A DNA stretch of 64,000 bases from Streptomyces bottropensis ATCC 25435 (GTDB lineage: Bacteria > Actinomycetota > Actinomycetes > Streptomycetales > Streptomycetaceae), in the NCBI RefSeq assembly GCF_000383595.1, contig NZ_KB911581.1:6593519-6657518 (forward strand), in the 5' to 3' direction. The stretch's first letter is position 1. Every line of letters begins with the position of its first letter. The notes under the pieces were generated by a model, which did no database searches, was not told the origin of the DNA, and worked only from the letters and a program-made list of their open reading frames with translations. Shown here piece by piece: positions 32,858-41,883 of this stretch. A program made the position numbers and the translations under genes.

Positions 32858-33798
32858 GCGTACGTCTCCTCGCGCACCTTGTCGAGGGCCTTCTGCAGAT
32901 CGGCCGGGTAGTCGCTCTCGAACTCGACCCAGCTGCCGTCCCCGGGGTGCTCGAAGCCGAGCCGCACGGCGTGCAGCCACTGGCGGGTGATGCCGAGCCG
33001 CTTGGCGAGCGTCGGGTCGGCGCCGTACGTCAGGTCGCCGACGCAGGGGTGCCGGTGGGCGGACATGTGGACGCGGATCTGGTGGGTGCGCCCGGTCTCC
33101 AGCTTGATGTCGAGCAGCGAGGCGGCCCGGAACGCCTCGACCAGGTCGTAGTGCGTGACCGACGGCTTGCCCTCGGCGGTGACGGCCCATTTGTAGTCGT
33201 GGTTCGGGTGCCGTCCGATGGGCGCGTCGATGGTGCCGCTCGTGGGGTCGGGGTGGCCCTGGACCAGCGCGTGGTACCGCTTGTCGACGGTCCGCTCCTT
33301 GAACTGGCGCTTCAGGGAGGTGTAGGCCCGCTCCGACTTGGCGACCGTCATCAGTCCCGAGGTGCCCACGTCGAGCCGGTGCACGATGCCCTGGCGTTCG
33401 GCGGCGCCCGACGTCGAGATCCGGTACCCGGCGGCGGCGAGGCCGCCGATGACGGTCGTCCCGGACCAGCCGGGGCTGGGGTGCGCGGCCACGCCGACCG
33501 GCTTGACGATCACCAGCACGTCGTCGTCGTCGTGCACGATCTCCATGCCCTCGACCGGCTCGGCGACGATCTGTACCGGTGCGGGCGCCTGCGGCATCTC
33601 GACCTCCATCCAGGCCCCGCCGTGCACCCGCTCCGACTTGCCGACCACCGACCCGTCGACCGTGACCTTCCCCGCGGCGGCGAGTTCGGCCGCCTTGGTA
33701 CGGGAGAAGCCGAACATGCGGGAGATGGCGGCGTCGACGCGCTCGCCCTCCAGGCCGTCGGGCACGGGCAGGGTACGGATCTCGGGAATCGTGCTCAC
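32854..33798 (-). CDS. rluD: RluD-family 23S rRNA pseudouridine synthase
   Basis: 314 residues from the GTG at 33798. An S4 domain at the N-terminus ([20 protein letters not shown]) is followed by the catalytic domain with [10 protein letters not shown] (around residue 137, catalytic Asp) and R-T-H-Q-I-R-V-H-M. RluD modifies helix 69 of 23S rRNA in E. coli; the exact target here is not shown. A downstream position next to lspA is common in bacteria. A perfect DnaA-box sequence lies in the 76-bp gap on its 5' side. Confidence 0.94.
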   Translation of the reverse strand: MSTIPEIRTLPVPDGLEGERVDAAISRMFGFSRTKAAELAAAGKVTVDGSVVGKSERVHGGAWMEVEMPQAPAPVQIVAEPVEGMEIVHDDDDVLVIVKPVGVAAHPSPGWSGTTVIGGLAAAGYRISTSGAAERQGIVHRLDVGTSGLMTVAKSERAYTSLKRQFKERTVDKRYHALVQGHPDPTSGTIDAPIGRHPNHDYKWAVTAEGKPSVTHYDLVEAFRAASLLDIKLETGRTHQIRVHMSAHRHPCVGDLTYGADPTLAKRLGITRQWLHAVRLGFEHPGDGSWVEFESDYPADLQKALDKVREETYA

Positions 33799-33874
33799 CC
33801 GTCGAGTATGCCGGACGGGTGAGAGCCGCCCGACCGTGCCTGTGGACAACCTCCTCGACGCGGCGGCCCCGCTC

Positions 33875-34486
33875 TCAGCCCTTGTGGACGGTCCCGTCCG
33901 GGTCGAGCCCCCGGAACGACAGCAGGACGATCAGGATGCCGCCGCACACGATGGCCGAGTCGGCGAGATTGAAGACCGCGAAGCCCTTGGGCGCGATGAA
34001 GTCGACGACCGCTCCCTCGAAGACCCCCGGCGCACGGAAGATCCGGTCCGTGAGGTTGCCCAGCGCGCCCCCGAGCAGCAGGCCGAGCGCGATCGCCCAG
34101 GGCAGGCTGTAGAGCTTGCGGGCGAGCCGGGCGATGACCACGATCACGATCGTCGCGATCACCGTGAAGATGATCGTGAAGGCCTCGCCGAAGCCGAAGG
34201 CCGCACCCGCGTTGCGGATCGCCTCGAACTTCAGCCAGTCCCCGATGATCTCGATCGGTTCGTGGTGCTCCAGCCTGGCGACCACGATCATCTTGCTGAC
34301 GAGGTCGAGCGCGTACGCCAGCGCGGCGACCCCGAACAGCACGGCGATACGGCGCTTGCCGCGCGGGCGCGCGGGCGCGTCGGCCTGCTCCGCCACGGCA
34401 CCGTTCCCGCCGTCGGACTGCTCCGGGTCGGTCCCCGACGCGTCTGGGATGTCCGGCGTACCGATGATGCGCTCCGCCTCTGCCAC
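33875..34486 (-). CDS. lspA: Signal peptidase II LspA
   Basis: 203 residues; the first ~45 are a hydrophilic extension beyond the E. coli form. Four membrane helices follow. The family signatures N-A-G-A-A-F-G-F-G (around residue 92) and [10 protein letters not shown] are present, with V-V-D-F-I and F-N-L-A-D-S-A-I carrying the two catalytic aspartates. It cleaves prolipoprotein signal peptides after lipidation, so it should process the lipoprotein encoded at 22627-23259. It lies between rluD and the DksA-like gene, all on the minus strand. Confidence 0.96.
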   Translation of the reverse strand: MAEAERIIGTPDIPDASGTDPEQSDGGNGAVAEQADAPARPRGKRRIAVLFGVAALAYALDLVSKMIVVARLEHHEPIEIIGDWLKFEAIRNAGAAFGFGEAFTIIFTVIATIVIVVIARLARKLYSLPWAIALGLLLGGALGNLTDRIFRAPGVFEGAVVDFIAPKGFAVFNLADSAIVCGGILIVLLSFRGLDPDGTVHKG

Positions 34487-34567
34487 GTGAGTCCCTCAAC
34501 CTAGGTTCCTGACTGAGGACAAAGGTACGACACGACCCACACGGACCAGGGGCTCAGTCCGCGATCA

Positions 34568-35368
34568 CTAGCGGCGTTCCTGCTTCTGCTTGCACTCCAC
34601 GCAGAGAGTGGCCCGTGGAAACGCCTGCATCCGTGCCTTTCCGATCGGATTGCCGCAGTTCTCGCAGAGGCCGTATGTGCCCGAGGCCAGCCGGTCCAGG
34701 GCGCGCTCGGTCTGGTCGAGCATCTCGCGCGCGTTGTGGGCGAGCGACAGCTCGTGCTCGCGCGTGATGTTCTTCGCCCCGGTGTCGGCCTGGTCGTCGC
34801 CGGCGCCGTCCCCCGAGTCCCGCATCAGGCCCGTGAGCGACCGCTCGGAGGCCTCCAGCTCGGCCCTCAGCCGCACGGCCTCGGACTGCAGCTCCGTGCG
34901 GGCCTCGGCGACCTCCTCCGGGCTCCAGGGGTCCTCGCCGGGCCGTACCGCCAGCTCGCCGGGCTCCACCGCGGCGGGCCGCGCCTTGGGGACGGCGGAG
35001 GGCTTCCGCTTCGCCGCCGTAGCCGTACCAGGAGTGTTCTTCGCAACCACCGTCGTGGCTCCCGTCGTCTCGGCGGCCTGGGCCGCGTCCGCCTTCTTGA
35101 CCGTGCTCTTCTTCGCAGAGGGGCTCTTCGCCACGCTCTTCGCCACGCTCTTCGCCGTGCTCTTCCCGCCCGCGTTCTTCCTCGCGGCGGGCTTGTGCGC
35201 GGCGGCCTTCCCGACCGCCGCGGCCTCCTCGGCCGCCACCGTCGTCCCGGTCACCGTCGGCTTCCCGGACGCCGTCGCCTTCTTGGCCGCGGTCTTCTTC
35301 ACGGCCGTCCTCGCGGCGACCGTCCCTTCGGCCGCGGTCTTCTTCGCCACCGCCTTCTTCGCCACCAT
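34568..35368 (-). CDS. DksA/TraR-type zinc-finger protein with a Lys/Ala-rich arm
   Basis: 266 residues from the ATG at 35368 (GAAGGGG eight bases upstream). Residues 1-145 are very rich in Lys, Ala and Thr, with K-K-T-A-A and A-K-S-V-A-K-S-V repeats like histone H1 or mycobacterial HupB tails. Residues ~150-235 form a coiled coil (E-L-Q-S-E-A-V-R-L-R-A-E-L-E-A-S-E). The end is a DksA-type finger, C-E-N-C-G-N-P-I-G then T-L-C-V-E-C. This fuses a DNA-binding-like tail to a DksA/TraR fold, which in other bacteria binds RNA polymerase. Role here: regulator or nucleoid-associated protein (inference). Confidence 0.88.
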   Translation of the reverse strand: MVAKKAVAKKTAAEGTVAARTAVKKTAAKKATASGKPTVTGTTVAAEEAAAVGKAAAHKPAARKNAGGKSTAKSVAKSVAKSPSAKKSTVKKADAAQAAETTGATTVVAKNTPGTATAAKRKPSAVPKARPAAVEPGELAVRPGEDPWSPEEVAEARTELQSEAVRLRAELEASERSLTGLMRDSGDGAGDDQADTGAKNITREHELSLAHNAREMLDQTERALDRLASGTYGLCENCGNPIGKARMQAFPRATLCVECKQKQERR

Positions 35369-35688
35369 GGCCGCGGCCCCTTCACATATGGTGATCTTGC
35401 ACGCGAATCGTGCTGGGACGATAAATCGACCTGAGTCCCTCGGCAACGGGGCAGACCACCCGATTCTCCCACCTCACGGCCGTCACGCGACGAGCCTGCA
35501 AGCGTTGTGCCCAGCTCCCCGCCGGGTATTCCGCCCCGCCGGAGGTCCCAGGATCCGGACGCCCCGCCCGCTCCATTCGGGTCACCCCGCAGGTCACCGC
35601 GCGCCCGGCCGCGAGGCCCGCCGAAGGCCCCGCCCCACCCCTCCCGCGCGCCCTCGAAAACCGGTCGGCCGCCGTCCGTGCGGCGCCG
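35369..35688. other. Gap between the DksA-like gene and the ileS promoter
   Basis: About 320 bases with no supportable gene on either strand. On the DksA side there is a short palindrome, GCACG-N5-CGTGC (35399-35413), 31 bases upstream of its start, a candidate operator or promoter element. The rest is C-rich sequence (35500-35680) in which I see nothing further. Confidence 0.5.
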
Positions 35689-35694
35689 TACACT
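35689..35694 (+). promoter_or_regulatory. Candidate -10 element for the ileS leader
   Basis: TACACT matches a sigma-70-like -10 box and lies a few bases upstream of where the T-box leader begins (about 35700). No convincing -35 hexamer is visible at 17 bp. Confidence 0.4.
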
Positions 35695-35699
35695 GGGCG

Positions 35700-36018
35700 C
35701 AGCGAGAAGCGTGGATGGGGACGAGTAGCGTCGTACGCAGCCCAGAGCGACCCGGGGACGGTGGAAGCCCGGGGGCGAGCGCGATGTGAAGATCACCCCG
35801 GAGCCGCCGGAAGAAAGCCGCAGCCCATGGCACCGTCCCTGGGGCGCGGCGAGTAGACCCGGTATCGCGACCTCAATGAGGGGGTTCACCGGCGCGTACG
35901 GCGCACAGGGGAACCAAGGAGGGTGGTACCGCGGGAGCGCGCCGCACACGGCGTACGAAGGATCGAAGCTCTCGTCCCTCCGACGGAAGGCAGCAAGTCC
36001 GTTGGAGGAAGCCCGCTC
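35700..36018 (+). promoter_or_regulatory. T-box riboswitch (translational type) controlling ileS
   Basis: The conserved AGGGTGGTACCGCG lies at 35920-35933, with the tRNA-acceptor bulge TGGTACC at 35924-35930. GGAGGG (35918-35923) can pair with CCCTCC (35976-35981), and GCG (35931-35933) with CGT (35973-35975), forming the antisequestrator. Alternatively CCTCCGACGGA (35977-35987) pairs with TCCGTTGGAGG (35998-36008) in an 11-bp stem that buries the Shine-Dalgarno GGAGG (36004-36008). The two helices share 35977-35981, so they exclude each other. Upstream stem I carries AGAGCGACC and GGTGGAAG elements. ATC followed by A at 35792-35794 is the likely Ile specifier. Uncharged tRNA-Ile should open the ribosome site and raise IleS. 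There is no poly-U terminator. Confidence 0.9.
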
Positions 36019-39000
36019 ATGACAGAGCCGACGTACCGCCAGGTGCCCGCCCAGGTCGATCTGCCCGCGCTCGAGCACGCGGTGCTCGACTTCTGGCGCG
36101 ACCAGAAGATCTTCGCCAAGAGCCTGGAGCAGTCCGAGGGCCGCCCCGAGTGGGTGTTCTACGAGGGACCGCCCACCGCCAACGGCATGCCGGGCGCCCA
36201 CCACATCGAGGCCCGCGTCTTCAAGGACGTCTTCCCTCGCTTCCGCACGATGCGCGGCTACCACGTGGCCCGCAAGGCCGGCTGGGACTGCCACGGCCTC
36301 CCGGTGGAGCTGGCGGTCGAGAAGGAACTCGGCTTCAACGGCAAGAAGGACATCGAGGCGTACGGCATCGCCGAGTTCAACGCCAGGTGCCGCGACTCGG
36401 TGACCCGGCACACCGACGCCTTCACCGAGCTGACGACCCGCATGGGCTACTGGGTCGACCTGGACGACGCCTACCGGACCATGGACCCCGAGTACGTGGA
36501 GTCCGTCTGGTGGTCGCTCAAGGAGATCTTCGGCAAGGGTCTGCTGGTCCAGGACCACCGCGTCGCCCCCTGGTGCCCCCGCTGCGGCACCGGCCTGTCG
36601 GACCACGAGCTGGCGCAGGGCTACGAGACGGTCGTCGACCCCTCGGTGTACGTCCGTTTCCCGCTCACCTCCGGTCCGCTCGCCGGCGAGGCAGCGCTCC
36701 TGGTGTGGACGACCACGCCGTGGACGCTGGTGTCCAACACCGCGGTCGCCGCCCACCCCGAGGTCACCTACGTGGTCGCCACGGACGGCACGGAGAAGCT
36801 CGTCGTCGCCGAGCCGCTCGTCGCCAAGGCGCTCGGCGAGGGCTGGGAGACCACCGGCCAGACCTTCACCGGCGCCGAAATGGAGCGCTGGACCTATCAA
36901 CGTCCGTTCGACCTGGTGGAGTTCCCGGAAACGGCGCATTTCGTCGTCAACGCCGAATACGTCACCACCGAGGACGGTACGGGCCTGGTCCACCAGTCCC
37001 CCGCCTTCGGCGAGGACGACCTCAAGGTCTGCCGCGCGTACGGCCTGCCCGTCGTGAACCCCGTCCGTCCCGACGGCACCTTCGAGGAGGAGGTCCCCCT
37101 CGTCGGCGGCGTCTTCTTCAAGAAGGCGGACGAAAAGCTCACCGAGGACCTCCAGCAGCGCGGCCTGCTCTTCAGGCACATCCCGTACGAGCACAGCTAC
37201 CCGCACTGCTGGCGCTGCCACACCGCGCTCCTGTATTACGCGCAGCCGTCCTGGTACATCCGCACCACCGCCGTCAAGGACCGTCTCCTCCAGGAGAACG
37301 AGAAGACCAACTGGTTCCCGGACTCGGTCAAGCACGGCCGCTTCGGTGACTGGCTGAACAACAACATCGACTGGGCGCTCTCCCGCAGCCGCTACTGGGG
37401 CACCCCGCTGCCGATCTGGCGCTGTGAGGAGAACCACCTCACCTGCGTGGGCTCCCGCGAGGAGCTGAGCCGCCTCTCCGGCACCGACCAGTCCGAGCTG
37501 GATCCGCACCGCCCGTTCATCGACGCGGTCACCTTCCCGTGCCCCGAGGACGGCTGCGGCGCCACCGCCACGCGCGTCCCGGAGGTGATCGACGCCTGGT
37601 ACGACTCGGGTTCGATGCCGTTCGCGCAGTGGGGCTACCCGTACAAGAACAAGGAACTCTTCGAGTCCCGCTACCCGGCCCAGTTCATCAGCGAGGCCAT
37701 CGACCAGACCCGCGGCTGGTTCTACACGCTGATGGCCGTCGGCACCCTGGTCTTCGACAAGTCGTCGTACGAGAACGTCGTCTGCCTCGGCCACATCCTC
37801 GCCGAGGACGGCCGCAAGATGTCCAAGCACCTGGGCAACATCCTGCAGCCGATCCCGCTCATGGACCAGCACGGCGCCGACGCCGTCCGCTGGTTCATGG
37901 CGGCCGGCGGCTCCCCCTGGGCGGCCCGCCGCGTGGGCCACGGCACCATCCAGGAGGTCGTCCGCAAGACCCTCCTCACCTACTGGAACACGGTCGCCTT
38001 CCAGGCCCTGTACGCCCGCACGTCGAACTGGGCGCCCAGCGCGGCGGACCCGGCCCCGGCCGACCGCCCGGTCCTGGACCGCTGGCTGCTGTCGGAACTC
38101 CACGCCCTCACCGACCAGGTGACCGGGGCCCTGGAGGCCTACGACACCCAGCGCGCCGGCAAGCTCCTCTCGGCCTTCGTCGACGATCTGTCGAACTGGT
38201 ACGTACGCCGGTCGCGCCGCCGTTTCTGGCAGGGCGACAAGGCGGCGCTGCGCACCCTGCACGAGGTCGTCGAGACGGTCACGAAGCTGATGGCCCCGCT
38301 GACCCCGTTCATCACCGAGCGGGTCTGGCAGGACCTGATCGTGCCGGTCTCCCCGCAGGCCCCCGAGTCCGTGCACCTGGCCTCCTGGCCGGAGGCGGAC
38401 CTCTCCGCGATCGACCCCGAGCTGTCCAGGCAGATGGTCCTGGTGCGCCGCCTGGTGGAGCTGGGCCGCGCCACGCGCGCGGAGTCGGGCGTCAAGACCC
38501 GCCAGCCCCTCTCTCGCGCCCTGGTGGCCGCCACGGGCTTCGACTCCCTCGACCCCGAACTGCACGCGCAGATCACGGAGGAGCTGAACGTCAGCTCGCT
38601 CGCCTCGCTCTCCGAGGTCGGCGGCTCCCTGGTGGACACCACCGCCAAGGCCAACTTCCGCGCGCTGGGCAAGCGCTTCGGCAAGCGGGTCCAGGACGTG
38701 GCCAAGGCCGTGGCGGGCGCCGACGCGGCCGCCCTGTCCCTCGCCCTGCGCGAGGGCACCGCCTCGGTCGAGGTCGACGGTGAGACCGTCACCCTCGCCC
38801 CCGACGAGGTCATCATCACGGAGACCCCGCGTGAGGGCTGGTCGGTGGCCTCCGACTCGGGCGCCACGGTCGCCCTCGACCTGGAGATCACGGAGGAGCT
38901 GCGACAGGCGGGCCTGGCCCGTGACGCGATCCGCCTGATCCAGGAGGCCCGCAAGAACAGCGGCCTCGACGTCGCCGACCGTATCGCCCTGCGCTGGACG

Positions 39001-39162
39001 GCCACGGACCCGGCGGTCACGGCCGCACTGACCGAACACTCGCCGCTGATCGCCGACGAGGTCCTCGCCGCGGACTTCGCCACCGGCGAGGGCGACGAGA
39101 CCTTCGGCACGCCCTTCACGGACGAGGGCCTGACCCTGACGTTCCGCCTCCGCAAGGCGTAG
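36019..39162 (+). CDS. ileS: Isoleucyl-tRNA synthetase IleS
   Basis: 1047 residues from the ATG at 36019, with GGAGG (36004-36008) ten bases upstream. It charges tRNA-Ile and edits Val. The HIGH-equivalent is G-P-P-T-A-N-G-M-P-G-A-H-H (around residues 47-59), and the KMSKS-equivalent is K-M-S-K-H-L-G-N (around 602). The CP1 editing domain has W-T-T-T-P-W-T-L. The G-x-P-G-x-H-H form and K-M-S-K-H resemble the eukaryote-like type 2 IleS of actinobacteria, a class associated with mupirocin tolerance (inference). It is controlled by the T-box and followed by three terminator-like hairpins. Confidence 0.97.
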   Translation: MTEPTYRQVPAQVDLPALEHAVLDFWRDQKIFAKSLEQSEGRPEWVFYEGPPTANGMPGAHHIEARVFKDVFPRFRTMRGYHVARKAGWDCHGLPVELAVEKELGFNGKKDIEAYGIAEFNARCRDSVTRHTDAFTELTTRMGYWVDLDDAYRTMDPEYVESVWWSLKEIFGKGLLVQDHRVAPWCPRCGTGLSDHELAQGYETVVDPSVYVRFPLTSGPLAGEAALLVWTTTPWTLVSNTAVAAHPEVTYVVATDGTEKLVVAEPLVAKALGEGWETTGQTFTGAEMERWTYQRPFDLVEFPETAHFVVNAEYVTTEDGTGLVHQSPAFGEDDLKVCRAYGLPVVNPVRPDGTFEEEVPLVGGVFFKKADEKLTEDLQQRGLLFRHIPYEHSYPHCWRCHTALLYYAQPSWYIRTTAVKDRLLQENEKTNWFPDSVKHGRFGDWLNNNIDWALSRSRYWGTPLPIWRCEENHLTCVGSREELSRLSGTDQSELDPHRPFIDAVTFPCPEDGCGATATRVPEVIDAWYDSGSMPFAQWGYPYKNKELFESRYPAQFISEAIDQTRGWFYTLMAVGTLVFDKSSYENVVCLGHILAEDGRKMSKHLGNILQPIPLMDQHGADAVRWFMAAGGSPWAARRVGHGTIQEVVRKTLLTYWNTVAFQALYARTSNWAPSAADPAPADRPVLDRWLLSELHALTDQVTGALEAYDTQRAGKLLSAFVDDLSNWYVRRSRRRFWQGDKAALRTLHEVVETVTKLMAPLTPFITERVWQDLIVPVSPQAPESVHLASWPEADLSAIDPELSRQMVLVRRLVELGRATRAESGVKTRQPLSRALVAATGFDSLDPELHAQITEELNVSSLASLSEVGGSLVDTTAKANFRALGKRFGKRVQDVAKAVAGADAAALSLALREGTASVEVDGETVTLAPDEVIITETPREGWSVASDSGATVALDLEITEELRQAGLARDAIRLIQEARKNSGLDVADRIALRWTATDPAVTAALTEHSPLIADEVLAADFATGEGDETFGTPFTDEGLTLTFRLRKA

Positions 39163-39169
39163 CCCCGTC

Positions 39170-39199
39170 GCCCTGCTCGGCCGGGTCGGCGAGCAGGGC
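39170..39199. terminator. First hairpin downstream of ileS
   Basis: GCCCTGCTCG (39170-39179) pairs with CGAGCAGGGC (39190-39199) around a ten-base loop; it starts 7 bases after the ileS stop codon. Confidence 0.75.
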
Positions 39200-39229
39200 C
39201 CCGCTCCGCACCACCCCCGGGAGACCAAG

Positions 39230-39271
39230 AAGGCCTGGGGCGCCGTGAGAGATCTCGGCGCCCCAGGCCTT
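39230..39271. terminator. Second hairpin, 16-bp perfect stem
   Basis: AAGGCCTGGGGCGCCG (39230-39245) pairs exactly with CGGCGCCCCAGGCCTT (39256-39271) around a ten-base loop. Near-symmetrical, so it should work for both ileS and divIVA transcripts. Confidence 0.8.
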
Positions 39272-39342
39272 CGGCGTTGTGTCCGCCGCACATCCGCGCG
39301 TATCCCCGCGCGACCGCCCCGCCCCGGGGCCCGCACGGCAAA

Positions 39343-39380
39343 AGGGCGGGGCCCCGGAAAGAGATCCGGGGCCCCGCCCT
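39343..39380. terminator. Third hairpin, 16-bp perfect stem next to divIVA
   Basis: AGGGCGGGGCCCCGGA (39343-39358) pairs exactly with its complement (39365-39380) around AAGAGA. It lies 36 bases downstream of the divIVA stop and is the most likely terminator for the division cluster. Confidence 0.85.
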
Positions 39381-39415
39381 GAACGCTGCCGACGCCTACG
39401 GCGTACCAGTAATCG

Positions 39416-40720
39416 TCAGTTGTCGTCCTCGTCGATCAGGAACCCGCGCATCGGCGAGGGAGCCTGTCCCATCGGAGAGGGACCCTGCGGCCGGACCGGA
39501 GCCATCGGCTGGGTCATGGCGGGCGACATCTGCTGCTGACCGCCGTAGGAGGGCGCGGCCGGAGACGGGGCGCCGCCCATGCCTCCACCCATGCCTCCGC
39601 CCATGCCTCCGCCCATACCGCCCGGGTTGCCGCCGTACGACGGGGCGCTCGCGCCGGCCGGAGCCATGGAGGGCGCCGGGGACGGCGGCAGCGACGCGGT
39701 CGCCGGGGTGCGCGGCGGGGCCAGCGAGTCGTCCGCCTGGGTCTCCAGCTGACGCAGCTGCGACTCCAGGTACGACTTCAGACGCGTGCGGTACTCGCGC
39801 TCGAAGCCGCGCAGGTCCTCGACCTTGCGCTCCAGCGTGGCGCGGGCGGACTCCAGGGAGCCCATCGCGACGCGGTGCTTCTCCTGCGCGTCCCGCTCCA
39901 GCGCGTCGGCCTTGGCACGGGCGTCCCGCTCCAGACCCTCGGCGCGGCTACGGGCCTCACCGACGATCTTGTTGGCCTCGGAACGGGCCTCGGCGATCGC
40001 CTGGTCGGCGGTCTGCTGGGCCAGCGAGAGCACACGCGCGGCGCTGTCGCCGCCGGGACCCTGGCCGGGGCCGCCCATCGGACCGCCCATGGGGCCGCCC
40101 ATCGGACCGCCCATCTGCTGCATGGGAGGCTGGCCGCCCATGGGACCCTGGCCCATCTGGCCCTGACCCATTTGGCCCTGGCCCATCTGCTGCATCTGGC
40201 CCTGGCCCATGGGGCCCTGGCCCATCGGTCCCTGACCCATCGGGCCGGGACCCTGCTGCCCACCCTGGCCACCGGGGCCGGCGGGCAGCTGCGGAGCACC
40301 GCTCGGCAGCTGGGGCGGGCCACCCATGGGGCCCCCCATCTGCTGCGGCGGGCCCGATATCCCAGCGGGTACGGGTCCACCGGGACCGCGCATACCCTGC
40401 TGCTGCATGCCGCCTTGCTGCATGCCGCCCTGCTGCATGCCGCCCTGCTGCATACCCTGCTGCTGCATGCCACCCTGCTGCATGCCGCCCTGCTGCTGGT
40501 CCTGAGGCTCCGGGGGCTTGCGCATGTTCTGCTGGTTCTGGGCAGCAGCACGCGTGGCCGCGGCCAGTTTGGCGCGCAGGTCCTCGTTCTCACGTAGCAG
40601 GCGCGTCAGTTCGGCTTCGACCTCATCGAGGAAGGCATCGACCTCGTCCTCGTCATAGCCTTCTCGGAGGCGGACGGTCGTGAACTGCTTGTTCCGCACG
40701 TCCTCGGGGGTCAACGGCAT
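39416..40720 (-). CDS. divIVA: Polar growth protein DivIVA (Wag31)
   Basis: 434 residues. The N-terminal lipid-binding and coiled-coil part ([25 protein letters not shown]) is the family signature. A long Gln/Gly/Met/Pro repeat linker (about residues 75-235) splits it from the second coiled coil (about 240-330). The linker has (Q-Q-G-G-M)n, then M-G-Q-G-P/M and M-G-G-P units. The C-terminus is a second low-complexity tail with G-M-G-G repeats, ending F-L-I-D-E-D-D-N. DivIVA marks hyphal tips and directs polar wall synthesis. GAGGTG precedes the ATG at 40720. It is the last gene of the dcw run. Confidence 0.96.
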   Translation of the reverse strand: MPLTPEDVRNKQFTTVRLREGYDEDEVDAFLDEVEAELTRLLRENEDLRAKLAAATRAAAQNQQNMRKPPEPQDQQQGGMQQGGMQQQGMQQGGMQQGGMQQGGMQQQGMRGPGGPVPAGISGPPQQMGGPMGGPPQLPSGAPQLPAGPGGQGGQQGPGPMGQGPMGQGPMGQGQMQQMGQGQMGQGQMGQGPMGGQPPMQQMGGPMGGPMGGPMGGPGQGPGGDSAARVLSLAQQTADQAIAEARSEANKIVGEARSRAEGLERDARAKADALERDAQEKHRVAMGSLESARATLERKVEDLRGFEREYRTRLKSYLESQLRQLETQADDSLAPPRTPATASLPPSPAPSMAPAGASAPSYGGNPGGMGGGMGGGMGGGMGGAPSPAAPSYGGQQQMSPAMTQPMAPVRPQGPSPMGQAPSPMRGFLIDEDDN

Positions 40721-40772
40721 CTCTTCACCTCAACGTAGTCATCGGCAGTCGGCAAGACCGGATCGTCCACAG

Positions 40773-41063
40773 TCACCTCGCGAGTCCACCCACGATGTTG
40801 ATCAGGATGTAGACGATGATCATCAGTACGAAGAAGGACAGGTCGAGCGCCACGCCCCCGAGACGCAGCGGCGGGATGACCCGCCGCAGAAGCTTCAGCG
40901 GTGGATCGGTGACAGTGTAGGTGGCCTCCAGAACGACCACCATCGCCTTGCCGGGTTGCCACGAGCGGGCGAACTGGAACACATAGTCCATGACCAACCG
41001 GAAGATCAGCACGATGAGGAAACACATCAGAGCGATCCAGAGCACTTGCCAAACCACGCTCAT
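40773..41063 (-). CDS. sepG: YggT/YlmG-family membrane protein (SepG)
   Basis: 96 residues with two membrane helices, one at the N-terminus (V-L-W-I-A-L-M-C-F-L-I-V-L-I-F-R) and one at the C-terminus (F-F-V-L-M-I-I-V-Y-I-L-I-N-I-V). The middle has the family segment D-P-P-L-K-L-L-R-R-V-I-P-P-L-R. In Streptomyces coelicolor the protein at this position (YlmG/SepG) helps place the Z-ring and organise the nucleoid during sporulation. The position between sepF and divIVA is the typical one. Confidence 0.93.
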   Translation of the reverse strand: MSVVWQVLWIALMCFLIVLIFRLVMDYVFQFARSWQPGKAMVVVLEATYTVTDPPLKLLRRVIPPLRLGGVALDLSFFVLMIIVYILINIVGGLAR

Positions 41064-41113
41064 GATCCGTGCTTCCCTCTCCCCTGTCCCACATCTTGTT
41101 CCGGTCCTGCGTC

Positions 41114-41755
41114 TCAGCTCTGGTTGAAGAACCCGCCCTCTGCGATACGGGCCTTGTCCTCCGCCGTGACATCGACGTTAGCAGGCGACAACAGGAACAC
41201 CTTCTGCGTCACCCGCTCGATGCTGCCGTGAAGACCAAACACCAAACCGGCCGCAAAGTCGACAAGTCGCTTCGCGTCTGTGTCGTCCATCTCAGTCAGA
41301 TTCATGATCACCGGGGTGCCCTCACGGAAGTGTTCCCCGATGGTACGGGCCTCGTTGTAGGTCCGCGGGTGCAACGTGGTGATCCGGTAAGGCTCTCGCT
41401 CGGACACGACCTTGGGCATGATCACCGGTGCGTTCTTCTCCAGACTCGAACGTTCTTGTGTGATGGACGCCACGGGCGCGATCCGGGCGGGTCGCGCCGA
41501 TTCCGCGGGGAGCGAAGTGGCGTGCGACACCGGTTCGCGCTGCGCGGGGGGCTGTACCACTCGCACCGATTCATCCCTTTGGGACTGGTGTGACTGGTGT
41601 GCCTGATGCACCGGCTCGTGCCGGCGGTGGTCCCGCTCCGGCTCCGGGTCGAGCTCGGGCTCGAAGTCGTCATCGGGGTCGAAGCCCCTGCCGTCGTACC
41701 CATCGTCCTCCACGAGGCCGAGGTAGACCGCCATCTTGCGCATCGCGCCGGCCAT
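41114..41755 (-). CDS. sepF: Cell division protein SepF
   Basis: 213 residues from the ATG at 41755 with GGAGGA upstream. The N-terminal amphipathic segment ([14 protein letters not shown]) should bind membrane. A charged, His/Gln-rich linker (about 20-75; [12 protein letters not shown]) follows. The C-terminal SepF fold has [20 protein letters not shown] and [12 protein letters not shown]. SepF anchors FtsZ filaments to the membrane; actinobacteria use it in place of FtsA, which is absent here. Confidence 0.96.
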   Translation of the reverse strand: MAGAMRKMAVYLGLVEDDGYDGRGFDPDDDFEPELDPEPERDHRRHEPVHQAHQSHQSQRDESVRVVQPPAQREPVSHATSLPAESARPARIAPVASITQERSSLEKNAPVIMPKVVSEREPYRITTLHPRTYNEARTIGEHFREGTPVIMNLTEMDDTDAKRLVDFAAGLVFGLHGSIERVTQKVFLLSPANVDVTAEDKARIAEGGFFNQS

Positions 41756-41883
41756 GCTCTGAGTCCTCCGCTCTGTGGTGGATCCACTGACGACTTCCAA
41801 GTGCCCGCGATCCACGAGGTCGTTGCGCCCGCCTCTCGACGGAATGACCATATTTTCTGCTGTGGTCCGACTTCTTGGCGACG

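Noticed and set aside
35299-39336. 1345-residue minus-strand frame opposite ileS
   Set aside because: An antisense shadow of a high-GC gene; ileS is certain on the plus strand, and the shadow has no domain.
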